A DNA stretch of 12,728 bases. It comes from Bacteroidales bacterium GP2. Its GTDB lineage: Bacteria; Bacteroidota; Bacteroidia; Bacteroidales; Muribaculaceae. Location of the stretch: NCBI GenBank assembly GCA_001701115.1, contig DAAJ01000072.1:4409-17136 (forward strand), given 5' to 3'. Below the pieces are notes generated by a model. That model did not search any database, was not told the DNA's origin, and saw only the letters and a list, made by a program, of their open reading frames with translations. The stretch's first letter is position 1. Every line of letters starts with the position of its first letter. This document shows positions 1-6,437 of this stretch, one piece after another. The translations under genes were made by a program, and so were the position numbers.

Positions 1-51
1 TGCGCCAGCCGCCACTGCTGATATGATTATTTTTTTCCGTGTCATTTTCAT
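1..51 (-). CDS. Start of an unidentified membrane-anchored or exported protein (partial), fourth gene of the heme operon
   Basis: Only the first 17 codons are inside the window. They read MKMTRKKIIISAVAAGA, a positively charged start followed by a hydrophobic stretch, which fits a signal peptide or an N-terminal membrane anchor. The ATG overlaps the stop codon of the upstream receptor in an ATGA arrangement, so translation is probably coupled. A second in-frame ATG two codons later is a possible alternative start. In the Porphyromonas hmuYRSTUV operon the gene after hmuR is hmuS, a CobN-like protein, so an HmuS homologue is a reasonable guess by position. The visible residues cannot confirm it. 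Confidence 0.6.
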   Translation of the reverse strand, partial: MKMTRKKIIISAVAAGA

Positions 52-1979
52 TTAAACATTGAGTCTATGTTCAGCGACATGCCTATATTGAAAGATATGC
101 CGGTGGTGGAAGGGGTGCTACTGTAATTGTATTTCGGAACGTAGTTGAAAAGGTTGTCAACCGTCAGAATCACATCAATGCCTTTCCAGATGCTGTGGGT
201 CATGTTGAGTTTCCACATTGTATATCCGGGGTATTTAACCCGCTCCGTTTCCTCGTATGATGTCAGTGAGGTAAACTCATCCACGGTCACATTTGATAAT
301 GCTCTTCCGCTCAGTGCAACCATCAATCCGTAGTTTTTCCACTGGTGCGAGTAGTCCACTCGTAGGGTGGCGGTGTGGGGACGTGTTGAAGATGTGTAAG
401 GTTCACCTTTTTTGACGTGTTCGTGCGTAAAGACATAGGATAACCTTGTGCCTAATCCCCATTTTGTGCGCCAGGCAATGTTTGCGTCTATTCCTGCAAT
501 GTTCACATGGCGGATATTGCTGTATTCCATTCCTCCTAAGGCTTGGTTCCACACAGTGGTCATGCGGTTTTCAACAAGGTTGCAGAAAGTGCCTATGTTA
601 GCGTTCAGCAATCCTTTGGTAAATTCGCCGGAGAGCTGGAAATTGTTGCTTACTTCAGGTTTAAGATCCGGATTGCCGTAAATCATGAAAATGCTCGCCA
701 TGTCAAAGTCCATATACATCTCCTTTAGTGTCGGTGCGCGGAATCCTCCGGCATAACTGCCGCGGATTTTGAACCGGTCGAGGTTGTACATGAGGTTTAT
801 GCGCGATGAAAAGTGCTTCATGTCCGATTCAGAGAAATAATCGTAGCGCCCTCCGGCTATCACATTCAGTTTGTTGAATGTAAGGTCTATCTGGGCGAAT
901 CCGTCAGCAGTAACCTGTTTATGGGTGCCATTGTCGGTAAACTGGTAGGACATGAGATAGTCACGCATCACATCACCTCCAACAGTAAGGATATGTTTTC
1001 CTCCAAAAGTGTGGTTGAACACAGCTTTGCCGATATTCTGCACATTGGAGTAATCACGCACATCCTTACGGCTCAGCAGTATATAGTCGCTCTTGTCATA
1101 TTGGTCGAAAGAGTAGCTGACCTCAAGGTTTGTTCCCTGAGCGAACTCATATATGCCCCTTAGTCCCCCGGAAAAATCACGGTAACGGTCGCGTGTCGTT
1201 GCCTGTGAGTTGCGCTCACGGAAGAAGTATCCTGCGCGTGCTATGAGTTTCAGCGCATTGATTGGCTTGAATGTCAGTCGCTCGTTGATGTTCCATGTTT
1301 TGCCGCCATAATATTTAGAGTAATCGCCCTCATTTTTCATGTTGTATGAATCAATGGAGGAAAATTGCGCTGATGTGGAACTGTTGATTTTCCACTTGTT
1401 CACAGTAAATGTTGCACCGTATCTCTGGCTGTTGTGCTTGCCATAGCGACCGTTGACATTCAATGTCCACGGTTCTGATGCCTCGCGGCTTATAATATTC
1501 ACAACACCGCCTACCGCATTTGAGCCGTAGAGCGATGATGCCGCTCCTTTGACAATCTCGATTTTTCCTGCATTATTGAGGTTCAACCGGTCATAGTCGA
1601 CATTGTCAAGGGTTTCGCCGGCAAGCCTCTCACCGTCGATTAGAAACAGCACTGAATTGCCCCCGAAGCCTTGCATATTGAGCGATACCTGCTGGTTCAT
1701 GGAATAAGAGAATTCTATTCCTGGCAACTCTGTCTGCAACAGGTCGCTTATATTGGTGGCATCACTTTTGCGTATGTCGCTTGAACTTATCACCCTGGTA
1801 AGGATCGGTGAGTTGGTTACAAGTTTCGGTGTGCGTGTGCCGGTAACAACTACCTCATCAAGGATTTTGTTCCATTTGTCATCAATGGAATCATTCTCAT
1901 CGGCTGAAATTGTTTTCTGCGCGCTTGCAACCGATGCAAATGATATGAGCACTGTAAAGGCGATTACTTTATTTCTCAT
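48..1979 (-). CDS. hmuR: HmuR-like TonB-dependent outer-membrane receptor, probably for heme
   Basis: A 643-residue outer-membrane receptor expected to import heme, or heme handed over by HmuY, using TonB energy. It has a signal peptide (about residues 1-20), a TonB-box-like DEVVVTGT (41-48), a plug domain up to about 165 with the conserved LYGSNAVGGVVNI, and a beta barrel to the C-terminus. FRAP (413-416) and NPDL (436-439) are the two landmarks of heme/hemoglobin receptors. Oddly, the 19 residues between them contain four methionines and no histidine, and the plug has no histidine either; P. gingivalis HmuR uses histidines at such places. The start is ATG, 10 bases after the hmuY stop, so it belongs to the same operon. 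The family is certain. The heme substrate is inferred from the hmuY neighbour and the FRAP/NPDL pair; cobalamin or another ligand is less likely. Confidence 0.85.
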   Translation of the reverse strand: MRNKVIAFTVLISFASVASAQKTISADENDSIDDKWNKILDEVVVTGTRTPKLVTNSPILTRVISSSDIRKSDATNISDLLQTELPGIEFSYSMNQQVSLNMQGFGGNSVLFLIDGERLAGETLDNVDYDRLNLNNAGKIEIVKGAASSLYGSNAVGGVVNIISREASEPWTLNVNGRYGKHNSQRYGATFTVNKWKINSSTSAQFSSIDSYNMKNEGDYSKYYGGKTWNINERLTFKPINALKLIARAGYFFRERNSQATTRDRYRDFSGGLRGIYEFAQGTNLEVSYSFDQYDKSDYILLSRKDVRDYSNVQNIGKAVFNHTFGGKHILTVGGDVMRDYLMSYQFTDNGTHKQVTADGFAQIDLTFNKLNVIAGGRYDYFSESDMKHFSSRINLMYNLDRFKIRGSYAGGFRAPTLKEMYMDFDMASIFMIYGNPDLKPEVSNNFQLSGEFTKGLLNANIGTFCNLVENRMTTVWNQALGGMEYSNIRHVNIAGIDANIAWRTKWGLGTRLSYVFTHEHVKKGEPYTSSTRPHTATLRVDYSHQWKNYGLMVALSGRALSNVTVDEFTSLTSYEETERVKYPGYTMWKLNMTHSIWKGIDVILTVDNLFNYVPKYNYSSTPSTTGISFNIGMSLNIDSMFK

Positions 1980-1989
1980 GGCTCACGGG

Positions 1990-2613
1990 TTAGAACGGGT
2001 ACATATACTGGATTGTCATGTAGCCCTTTACCTGCATATCATTCATGTAGTTGATTAGCTTTAATCCGGCACGTGTGCCGTCGGCAAGGTAAACTATATA
2101 TACTTTGCCCGAAGGCTGATATATGGGCGGCATGGTGCTTGTGTCGACATTGAGCCATTTTGACAGTTCAGGATTGTAATACGATTCAGTATAGCCCAGG
2201 TAACCGTCCATCATTGTAGACATGTCAATGACAATTTGTGAAGTAGTCCACACGTCACCGACTAAATCCGCTTGGTTTATAGTGGCTTTAGCCGCTTCGT
2301 CAAATTCCGTGTAGCCGGTTTCGATTACTTTAGCTCCATTTGTCTTGACATCATACCGGTGCACTGCGATATCCCAGTTTTTCGGTGCATCTTTGTCGTA
2401 ATCGAGAGTAACGATAGACTTCTTTGAAAAGTCAATATATACCCAGTTGGTATATGATGTGGCATCGATGTATATCTCGCCCTCGTTCTCAAAGCCCATG
2501 TTGTTGCTTCCATTGTCCGGTTCATCGTAAATGCCGTCAAAGATACCGTTACAAGCCGAGAGCAGCCCCATTGAAGCTACTCCCGAGATAATTATATTAA
2601 GCCACTTATTCAT
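1990..2613 (-). CDS. hmuY: HmuY-family heme-binding lipoprotein (hemophore-like)
   Basis: A 207-residue lipoprotein with a hydrophobic leader and lipobox LLSAC (Cys21), so it is probably anchored in the outer membrane, where HmuY proteins capture heme and pass it to HmuR. The conserved family core WDIAVHRYDVKTNGA is at about 80-94, followed by the ...DMSTMM... (130-135) and ...STMPPIY (159-165) segments. P. gingivalis HmuY coordinates heme with two histidines. This protein has a single histidine (His85, in the structural HRYD motif) but methionines at 131, 134, 135 and 161, in the regions where ligands would be expected. Methionine ligation, as reported for some other Bacteroidales HmuY homologues, is therefore likely but inferred. 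The gene overlaps the upstream calycin-like gene by 8 bases and sits 10 bases before the receptor. Confidence 0.85.
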   Translation of the reverse strand: MNKWLNIIISGVASMGLLSACNGIFDGIYDEPDNGSNNMGFENEGEIYIDATSYTNWVYIDFSKKSIVTLDYDKDAPKNWDIAVHRYDVKTNGAKVIETGYTEFDEAAKATINQADLVGDVWTTSQIVIDMSTMMDGYLGYTESYYNPELSKWLNVDTSTMPPIYQPSGKVYIVYLADGTRAGLKLINYMNDMQVKGYMTIQYMYPF

Positions 2614-3442
2614 TTGTGCTTTCTGAAGGCATATCGCCTGTGTTAAAGGTTATTGTTAGGCCTCCCATTACTGCGGGGACCTTGAAGGTGAATGAGGGAG
2701 AAGATTTCTCAACGTCAACGCTTCCGGTAAAGGTGCAAGAGTAGTCCTTAAGGCTGTCGCCCATTCCCATTTTGCAGGTGCCGTCGCCTGAAAGGGTGAA
2801 TACGCCGTCGGAATATGTGACTTTTATCTCCTCCACTGTGAATGATCCCCATGTATCAGACTGGTATGCTATGCTGTAGTCATCATCTTTTCCTGTTATG
2901 GTTAAGGTCTGGTCATCGGCAGTCATTCCCTGGAAATATGCGCATGAAGCATCCGTCCAACCTGCGTATGAGCCGGGGAGGACGAGTGAAGCAGGTATTT
3001 CACCTTCTGTAAAAGCAATGGTGAGACCTCCCATGACAGAGGGTGCGGAGAAAGTGAATTTGGTTTCATCTTTTTTTACAATGCCGTTTACGGTGCAATC
3101 ATAGTCGCTGGTATTGCCGTTCATTCCCATCGACCATTTTCCGCTTCCGGAAATAATGTATCCCTCGGCGCTCTCGCCCACCACCGCGTCGGTAACGGTA
3201 ACTGTTCCCCATGTGGAAGAAACGTAGCTTATATTAACCTTGTTGCTTGCAGAGCCTTCGCTGACAATCACTTTTTGCTCCGCGCTCATGTCTCCGCTGA
3301 AGTAAGCGCATGATGCAGATGTGTATCCTTCATAAGAGCCGGTTACCTGTTTGGCATAGTCAACAGAGGGGCTGTCGTCGCTGCTGCATGATGCTGCAAA
3401 CATCAGCACCGGCAATGCAAGTAGTGAGTAGATTTTTTTCAT
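2606..3442 (-). CDS. Calycin-like lipoprotein with two tandem repeats, first gene of the heme operon
   Basis: A 278-residue predicted lipoprotein: leader MKKIYSLLALPVLMFAASC with lipid-attachment Cys19, then two homologous beta-rich domains at about 35-150 and 157-271. Both repeats begin GSYxGxTxASCAYF, carry a glycine/methionine segment (SMGMNGN or KMGMGDS) and a DYxCT motif, and end VMGGLTIxFxxGxxP. This matches Bacteroidota calycin-like (lipocalin-fold) lipoproteins. The fold suggests binding of a small hydrophobic ligand, and its place ahead of hmuY suggests heme or a heme-carrying partner; both are inferences. A longer reading frame starts at 3535, but that ATG lies upstream of the likely transcription start. 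The ATG at 3442 begins exactly at the signal peptide and is preferred. Its 3' end overlaps hmuY by 8 bases. Confidence 0.8.
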   Translation of the reverse strand: MKKIYSLLALPVLMFAASCSSDDSPSVDYAKQVTGSYEGYTSASCAYFSGDMSAEQKVIVSEGSASNKVNISYVSSTWGTVTVTDAVVGESAEGYIISGSGKWSMGMNGNTSDYDCTVNGIVKKDETKFTFSAPSVMGGLTIAFTEGEIPASLVLPGSYAGWTDASCAYFQGMTADDQTLTITGKDDDYSIAYQSDTWGSFTVEEIKVTYSDGVFTLSGDGTCKMGMGDSLKDYSCTFTGSVDVEKSSPSFTFKVPAVMGGLTITFNTGDMPSESTNE

Positions 3443-3504
3443 AAAAATTGTATTAATATTAAAGTTATATTCTCTTGTTTTTGGTTGTTGCGGGTTTACG
3501 GATG

Positions 3505-3536
3505 CAAAATTATACCCGTTAAAATGGGGGTGCAAT
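3505..3536 (-). promoter_or_regulatory. Bacteroidota-type promoter of the heme-uptake operon
   Basis: On the minus strand TAATTTTG (3505-3512) matches the Bacteroidota -7 consensus TAnnTTTG. A TTG (3533-3535) lies 20 bases upstream, the usual -33 spacing. Transcription would begin near 3500, giving a leader of about 58 bases before the ATG at 3442 and excluding the ATG at 3535 as a start. Confidence 0.6.
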
Positions 3537-3600
3537 ACTCAAAATCGGGACTATTTTCACTGTATTTTGCTTAATTTATTCTCTATACGCCACGCAAAAC

Positions 3601-3614
3601 ACCTAAAAATAGGT
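3601..3614. promoter_or_regulatory. Perfect inverted repeat ACCTA-N4-TAGGT, possible operator
   Basis: ACCTA and TAGGT flank an AAAA spacer in the divergent intergenic region. The repeat is centred about 45 bases upstream of the predicted start of transcription of the regulator gene and about 107 bases upstream of that of the heme operon. This is where an activator or autoregulator would bind, but only one copy is seen and no protein is known to bind it. Confidence 0.3.
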
Positions 3615-3652
3615 ATGGCAAGCATCAAATAAAGTATATACCTTTGCATGGA
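3614..3652 (+). promoter_or_regulatory. Probable promoter of the hemerythrin-LuxR regulator
   Basis: TACCTTTG (3639-3646) fits the -7 consensus TAnnTTTG. The upstream element is weak (TATG at 3614-3617, 21 bases away), which would suit a promoter needing an activator. Transcription from about 3651 gives a 35-base leader before the ATG at 3686 and excludes the TTG codon at 3644 as a start. Confidence 0.5.
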
Positions 3653-3685
3653 GTTTTACAGCTCATTCGTTTCAACATACTTAAT

Positions 3686-4639
3686 ATGGCTAAGAAGAAT
3701 TCTTTTACGCAGGATGATATGCTGCGCACTCTAATAGAGGATAATCCCCTACTCCTGGTAGTGCTTAACCGCTTCGGTCTATCTTTCGGTTTCGGCGACA
3801 AGACAGTTGCCGCGGCATGTGCTACCGATGGCGTTGATTGCCAGTCGTTTCTTGCGGTATGTAATCTTGTGTGCGGCAAAAGCTGGTCTGGGCTTGAAAT
3901 ATCCCTGCCTTCGCTTATGTCGTATCTTCGCCGCGCCCATACCTATTTCCTCGATTTCCTCCTTCCATCTATCCGCAGGAAGCTGATAGAGGCAGTGAAC
4001 TGCACGGATATTAATGACATCGCTTTCCTGCTTCTGAAATTCTTTGATGATTATGTGCAGGAGGTGCGCAACCACATGGACTATGAGAATGAAAACATTT
4101 TCAGCTATGCGGAGCAGCTTATAGATGGCAAGAGCCGGGACGATTTCCGGATAACAGACTATCTGGTGTCACACGGAAGCATGGCTGAGAAACTGAATGA
4201 GCTCAAAGACATATTTATACGCCATTACCACATAAAGGACAATGATATTCTTACTTCCGCGCTGATAGATATCATTTCATGCGGGGATGAACTCACAAGC
4301 CATTGCGAGATAGAAAACAAGCTGTTTATTCCGGCGGTGGAGAAACTGGAGAAAGAGTTGAAACTATCGTCAAGGGATAAATCGGCGGCAACGGCTGCGG
4401 ACGCATCGGATTCTCCTGCCGACAATATGACGGCACGTGAAAAAGAGATAATATGCTGCGTTGCAAAAGGAATGAGCAATAAAGAGATCGCCGATGCGCT
4501 CTGCCTTTCGGTACACACAGTCACCACTTATCGCCGCAACATATCATCCAAGTTGCAAATCCATTCAGCTGCAGGTCTTACGATATTCGCCATCCTCCAC
4601 AACCTGATCAATATCGAAGACATCAAAATCCTCCCGTAA
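3686..4639 (+). CDS. Hemerythrin (RIC/YtfE-like)-LuxR fusion transcriptional regulator
   Basis: A 317-residue one-component regulator. Residues 1-65 resemble the ScdA/YtfE N-terminal (DUF542) module, but its Cys-Cys motif is replaced (GLSFGFGDK, 31-39). Residues 75-222 form a helical hemerythrin domain with His85, His130, Glu134, His163, His206 and Glu210. This is the same ligand set, order and near-identical spacing as the di-iron site of E. coli YtfE (RIC). A linker rich in Ala and Ser (about 228-247) leads to a LuxR/GerE helix-turn-helix (248-310: MTAREKEIICCVAKGMSNKEIADALCLS, then HTVTTYRRNISSKL). RIC proteins repair iron-sulfur centres after nitrosative or oxidative damage; here the di-iron domain probably senses oxygen, nitric oxide or iron and controls DNA binding. 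It is divergent from the heme operon, its likely target. No membrane segment is seen. The ATG at 3686 is chosen because an upstream TTG lies inside the promoter. Confidence 0.85.
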   Translation: MAKKNSFTQDDMLRTLIEDNPLLLVVLNRFGLSFGFGDKTVAAACATDGVDCQSFLAVCNLVCGKSWSGLEISLPSLMSYLRRAHTYFLDFLLPSIRRKLIEAVNCTDINDIAFLLLKFFDDYVQEVRNHMDYENENIFSYAEQLIDGKSRDDFRITDYLVSHGSMAEKLNELKDIFIRHYHIKDNDILTSALIDIISCGDELTSHCEIENKLFIPAVEKLEKELKLSSRDKSAATAADASDSPADNMTAREKEIICCVAKGMSNKEIADALCLSVHTVTTYRRNISSKLQIHSAAGLTIFAILHNLINIEDIKILP

Positions 4640-4660
4640 ACACCAATATCTCAAATTTAA

Positions 4661-4694
4661 ATCCTATATTTGCATTTAAATCATATATTTGCAT
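4661..4694 (+). repeat. 15-base direct repeat carrying two promoter -7 boxes ahead of mntA
   Basis: ATCCTATATTTGCAT (4661-4675) and ATCATATATTTGCAT (4680-4694) match at 14 of 15 positions, offset by 19 bases, almost two helical turns. Each contains TATATTTG (4665-4672 and 4684-4691), a match to TAnnTTTG. They may be two alternative promoters, or a promoter overlapped by a repeated operator for autoregulation by the toxin-antitoxin pair. The downstream box would start transcription at or next to the GTG start codon. Confidence 0.5.
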
Positions 4695-4696
4695 CT

Positions 4697-5002
4697 GTGA
4701 AACTGATAGAACTAAATTTGAAAAAGATTATAGACTTATGCAGGAAGCATAAAGTCAAGACTCTTGCTGCGTTTGGCTCTATACTTACAGATAGATTCAA
4801 TGATGAGAGTGATGTGGATTTACTCGTTGATTTTGAGCCGGTTGACCTTGATACATTTGACTATGTTACAAACTACTTTAATTTGAGGGATTCGTTAGAA
4901 GAGTTGTTTAAGCGCACTGTAGATTTGATTGAATATGGCGACGAGTTGAATCCCATATTTAGAACCTCCGTTGATAAAAGGAAGTTAATAATCTATGGAT
5001 GA
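4697..5002 (+). CDS. mntA: MntA-type minimal nucleotidyltransferase, antitoxin of a HEPN/MNT pair
   Basis: A 101-residue minimal nucleotidyltransferase from a GTG start. The catalytic signature GS-x10-D-x-D is complete: Gly27-Ser28 and Asp39/Asp41 in AAFGSILTDRFNDESDVDLLVDF. In characterised MntA/HepT systems this enzyme attaches AMP residues to a tyrosine of HepT and silences the toxin. The HEPN partner starts inside its last codons (8-base overlap), the usual coupled arrangement. An upstream TTG (4670) lies within the first promoter box and would add residues unlike the family; the GTG at 4697 begins right where family members begin (KLIELNLKKII). The pair is visibly A/T-richer than its neighbours: bases 4861-4920 are 35% G+C, while stretches of the downstream transporter exceed 50%. 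This hints at acquisition by transfer. Confidence 0.85.
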   Translation: MKLIELNLKKIIDLCRKHKVKTLAAFGSILTDRFNDESDVDLLVDFEPVDLDTFDYVTNYFNLRDSLEELFKRTVDLIEYGDELNPIFRTSVDKRKLIIYG

Positions 5003-5348
5003 GTATATTGCGGTCTATCTCGTAGATGTAAAAAAAGCGATAGATGAAGTCGAAAGCTACTTTGTAGGTTATCCAATGCGTTATGATCTTTTTGAGAAAG
5101 ATTATTTGAGGCGCAGTGCTGTAGAAAGGAAAACCGAAATAATGGGAGAAGCAATAAACAGGATTTTGAAGATACAACGTGATTTCCCTATTCCCAATGC
5201 AAGAGCTATAATTGATACCCGTAATCGAATAATCCATTGCTACGATTCTGTTAAACCCGAATTCTTGTGGAGCTTAGTAATAAGGCATATCCCAAATCTA
5301 AAAAAAGATATAGACAAGCTCATATTAGATTTGGGAATCAAAACATAG
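4995..5348 (+). CDS. hepT: HepT-type HEPN ribonuclease toxin
   Basis: A 117-residue all-helical protein of the HepT/DUF86 type. The HEPN RNase motif R-x4-H-x-Y is intact (Arg76, His81, Tyr83 in DTRNRIIHCYD), so it should be catalytically competent. The tyrosine within this motif is the residue modified by MntA in studied systems. The family signature around the central helix is also present (AVERKTEIMGEAINRI, 42-57). The gene overlaps mntA by 8 bases and shares its promoter. HepT proteins cleave RNA, often tRNA, and halt growth; roles in plasmid or island maintenance and phage defence are reported for the family. No terminator was seen on its own strand; it converges on the PepSY-like genes. 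Confidence 0.85.
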   Translation: MDEYIAVYLVDVKKAIDEVESYFVGYPMRYDLFEKDYLRRSAVERKTEIMGEAINRILKIQRDFPIPNARAIIDTRNRIIHCYDSVKPEFLWSLVIRHIPNLKKDIDKLILDLGIKT

Positions 5349-5374
5349 TACACTCACAGAGTTAAATGAATTTA

Positions 5375-5416
5375 TAAAAAAAGCCGCGTGGCAATGCTGA
5401 AAGCAACCATGCGGCT
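5375..5416 (-). terminator. Rho-independent terminator of the PepSY-like gene pair
   Basis: On the minus strand a 10-base stem (AGCCGCATGG paired with CCACGCGGCT, one wobble pair; arms 5407-5416 and 5382-5391) is followed by a run of eight T (5382 down to 5375). The loop holds a further short inner stem (TGCT/AGCA). No T-run follows on the plus strand, so it serves the minus-strand genes rather than hepT. Confidence 0.85.
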
Positions 5417-5457
5417 ATGTGGCATGTGTGCTATGCTGCACACAAATCAGTTATGGG

Positions 5458-5895
5458 TCAGTTGTCAAGCCCAATGAAATTACCGGTGCTGTCAAACAGG
5501 AGCTCTACTCCGGTAACAAGCTCTACTTCAAAACCTTTAGAGTCAACGGATATTTCATTTATACCGGCATTTGCGAAGTTTGCTGCAATATAAGAATCTA
5601 TGTCAGCAGGATAAAATCCGGTAGGAACAGTTTGTCCGGCAGGGGCATCAACGTCAATCCATTCGCCATTTTTATTGAAATCAACAGAATGACCGTTTGA
5701 CAAAACTACGTCATATTCGTTCTTGTCTTTGGTTACAGAAACGATTTTTGCAGAAGGATAAAAGCTGTCCAAGAATGTCTGCGCAACAGACGGGAGTTCT
5801 TTCGGGTTAACGGGGTCATCATCGCTACAGCTCCAGAGGGTTGTTGCAAAGATTCCTGCAAGGAGGAGGGGTAAAAATTTAAACAGTCGTTTCAT
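5458..5895 (-). CDS. PepSY-like lipoprotein
   Basis: A 145-residue predicted lipoprotein. The leader MKRLFKFLPLLLAGIFATTLWSC has a plausible lipidated cysteine at 23, followed by an SDDD stretch typical of surface or sorted Bacteroidota lipoproteins. The mature part holds two similar beta-alpha units, each with the pattern xYxVxLxNGxxxxFxxxGxW/F: EYDVVLSNGHSVDFNKNGEW (64-83) and GFEVELVTGVELLFDSTGNF (121-140). These match the PepSY-like (formerly DUF2874) domain of Bacteroidota. The molecular role is not established; PepSY relatives bind or inhibit proteases or occur near sensors. It follows the paralogue at 5931-6374 by 35 bases, probably in one transcript ended by the hairpin at 5375-5416. 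Confidence 0.75.
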   Translation of the reverse strand: MKRLFKFLPLLLAGIFATTLWSCSDDDPVNPKELPSVAQTFLDSFYPSAKIVSVTKDKNEYDVVLSNGHSVDFNKNGEWIDVDAPAGQTVPTGFYPADIDSYIAANFANAGINEISVDSKGFEVELVTGVELLFDSTGNFIGLDN

Positions 5896-5930
5896 AATAG
5901 TAGTGTTTTAAAAGAGTAATTATGCCTTGT

Positions 5931-6374
5931 TTATTTGTCGTATCTGATGAACGTGCCTTGTCTGTCAAATTTCATTTCAACGCCGTTTGTCAGCTCTACT
6001 TCATAGCCTTTGCGTTCCTTGCTTATGCCTATGACTTTCTGTCCGGGCTGAGAAGTTTTGATATACTGTGCTATTGCAGCAGGAATAAAAGCGGAGGGCA
6101 CCGATTTATTTGCAGCCACTTCAATGTCTTTCCAGTTGCCGTCCCTGTCGAAAGAGATTTCAGTGCCGTCGTTTAAAATAACCTCGTATTCCGATACTCT
6201 TCCCAATTCTTTCTCGATTTTTACTACGCTGACATTTGCCTTGAAGTTGTTTTTCAAAGTAGTCTGAGCTGCTATGGGTAGTGATGAGGCATTTCTGGAA
6301 TAAGTGTCTCTTGCCGTTGCTGATGCAGAAACAGCCGCTATCGCTACCAATGCGATTAAAATTCTCTTGATCAT
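5931..6374 (-). CDS. PepSY-like secreted periplasmic protein
   Basis: A 147-residue protein with a cleavable signal peptide (MIKRILIALVAIAAVSASATA, about residues 1-21) and no lipobox, so it is probably free in the periplasm, unlike its lipidated paralogue downstream. It has the same duplicated PepSY-like pattern: EYEVILNDGTEISFDRDGNW (62-81) and GYEVELTNGVEMKFDRQGTF (124-143). The mature part is lysine-rich and probably basic. The two paralogues are about equally long and aligned end to end, pointing to gene duplication followed by different localisation. No convincing TAnnTTTG box was found in the 63 bases upstream, so its promoter is not assigned. Function unknown. Confidence 0.75.
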   Translation of the reverse strand: MIKRILIALVAIAAVSASATARDTYSRNASSLPIAAQTTLKNNFKANVSVVKIEKELGRVSEYEVILNDGTEISFDRDGNWKDIEVAANKSVPSAFIPAAIAQYIKTSQPGQKVIGISKERKGYEVELTNGVEMKFDRQGTFIRYDK

Positions 6375-6437
6375 AGATAATTGTGTTTAAGTGTTATAAA
6401 CTATGTATCAAGAGAACGGGTATGTGCCGTTAAAAGT

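Noticed and set aside
813..1163. Plus-strand reading frame opposite the receptor gene
   Set aside because: It is antisense to conserved barrel sequence and has no recognisable domain or promoter.
3443..3535. N-terminal extension of the calycin-like lipoprotein (ATG at 3535)
   Set aside because: It would lie upstream of the predicted transcription start and bury the signal peptide 31 residues inside the protein.
3644..3685. TTG start adding 14 residues to the hemerythrin-LuxR regulator
   Set aside because: The TTG is part of the TACCTTTG promoter box; ATG at 3686 follows a normal leader.
6415..6431. Small inverted repeat AACGG-N7-CCGTT between the PepSY-like gene and the nitroreductase
   Set aside because: The stem is only five base pairs with no T-run on either strand, so it is not a convincing terminator.
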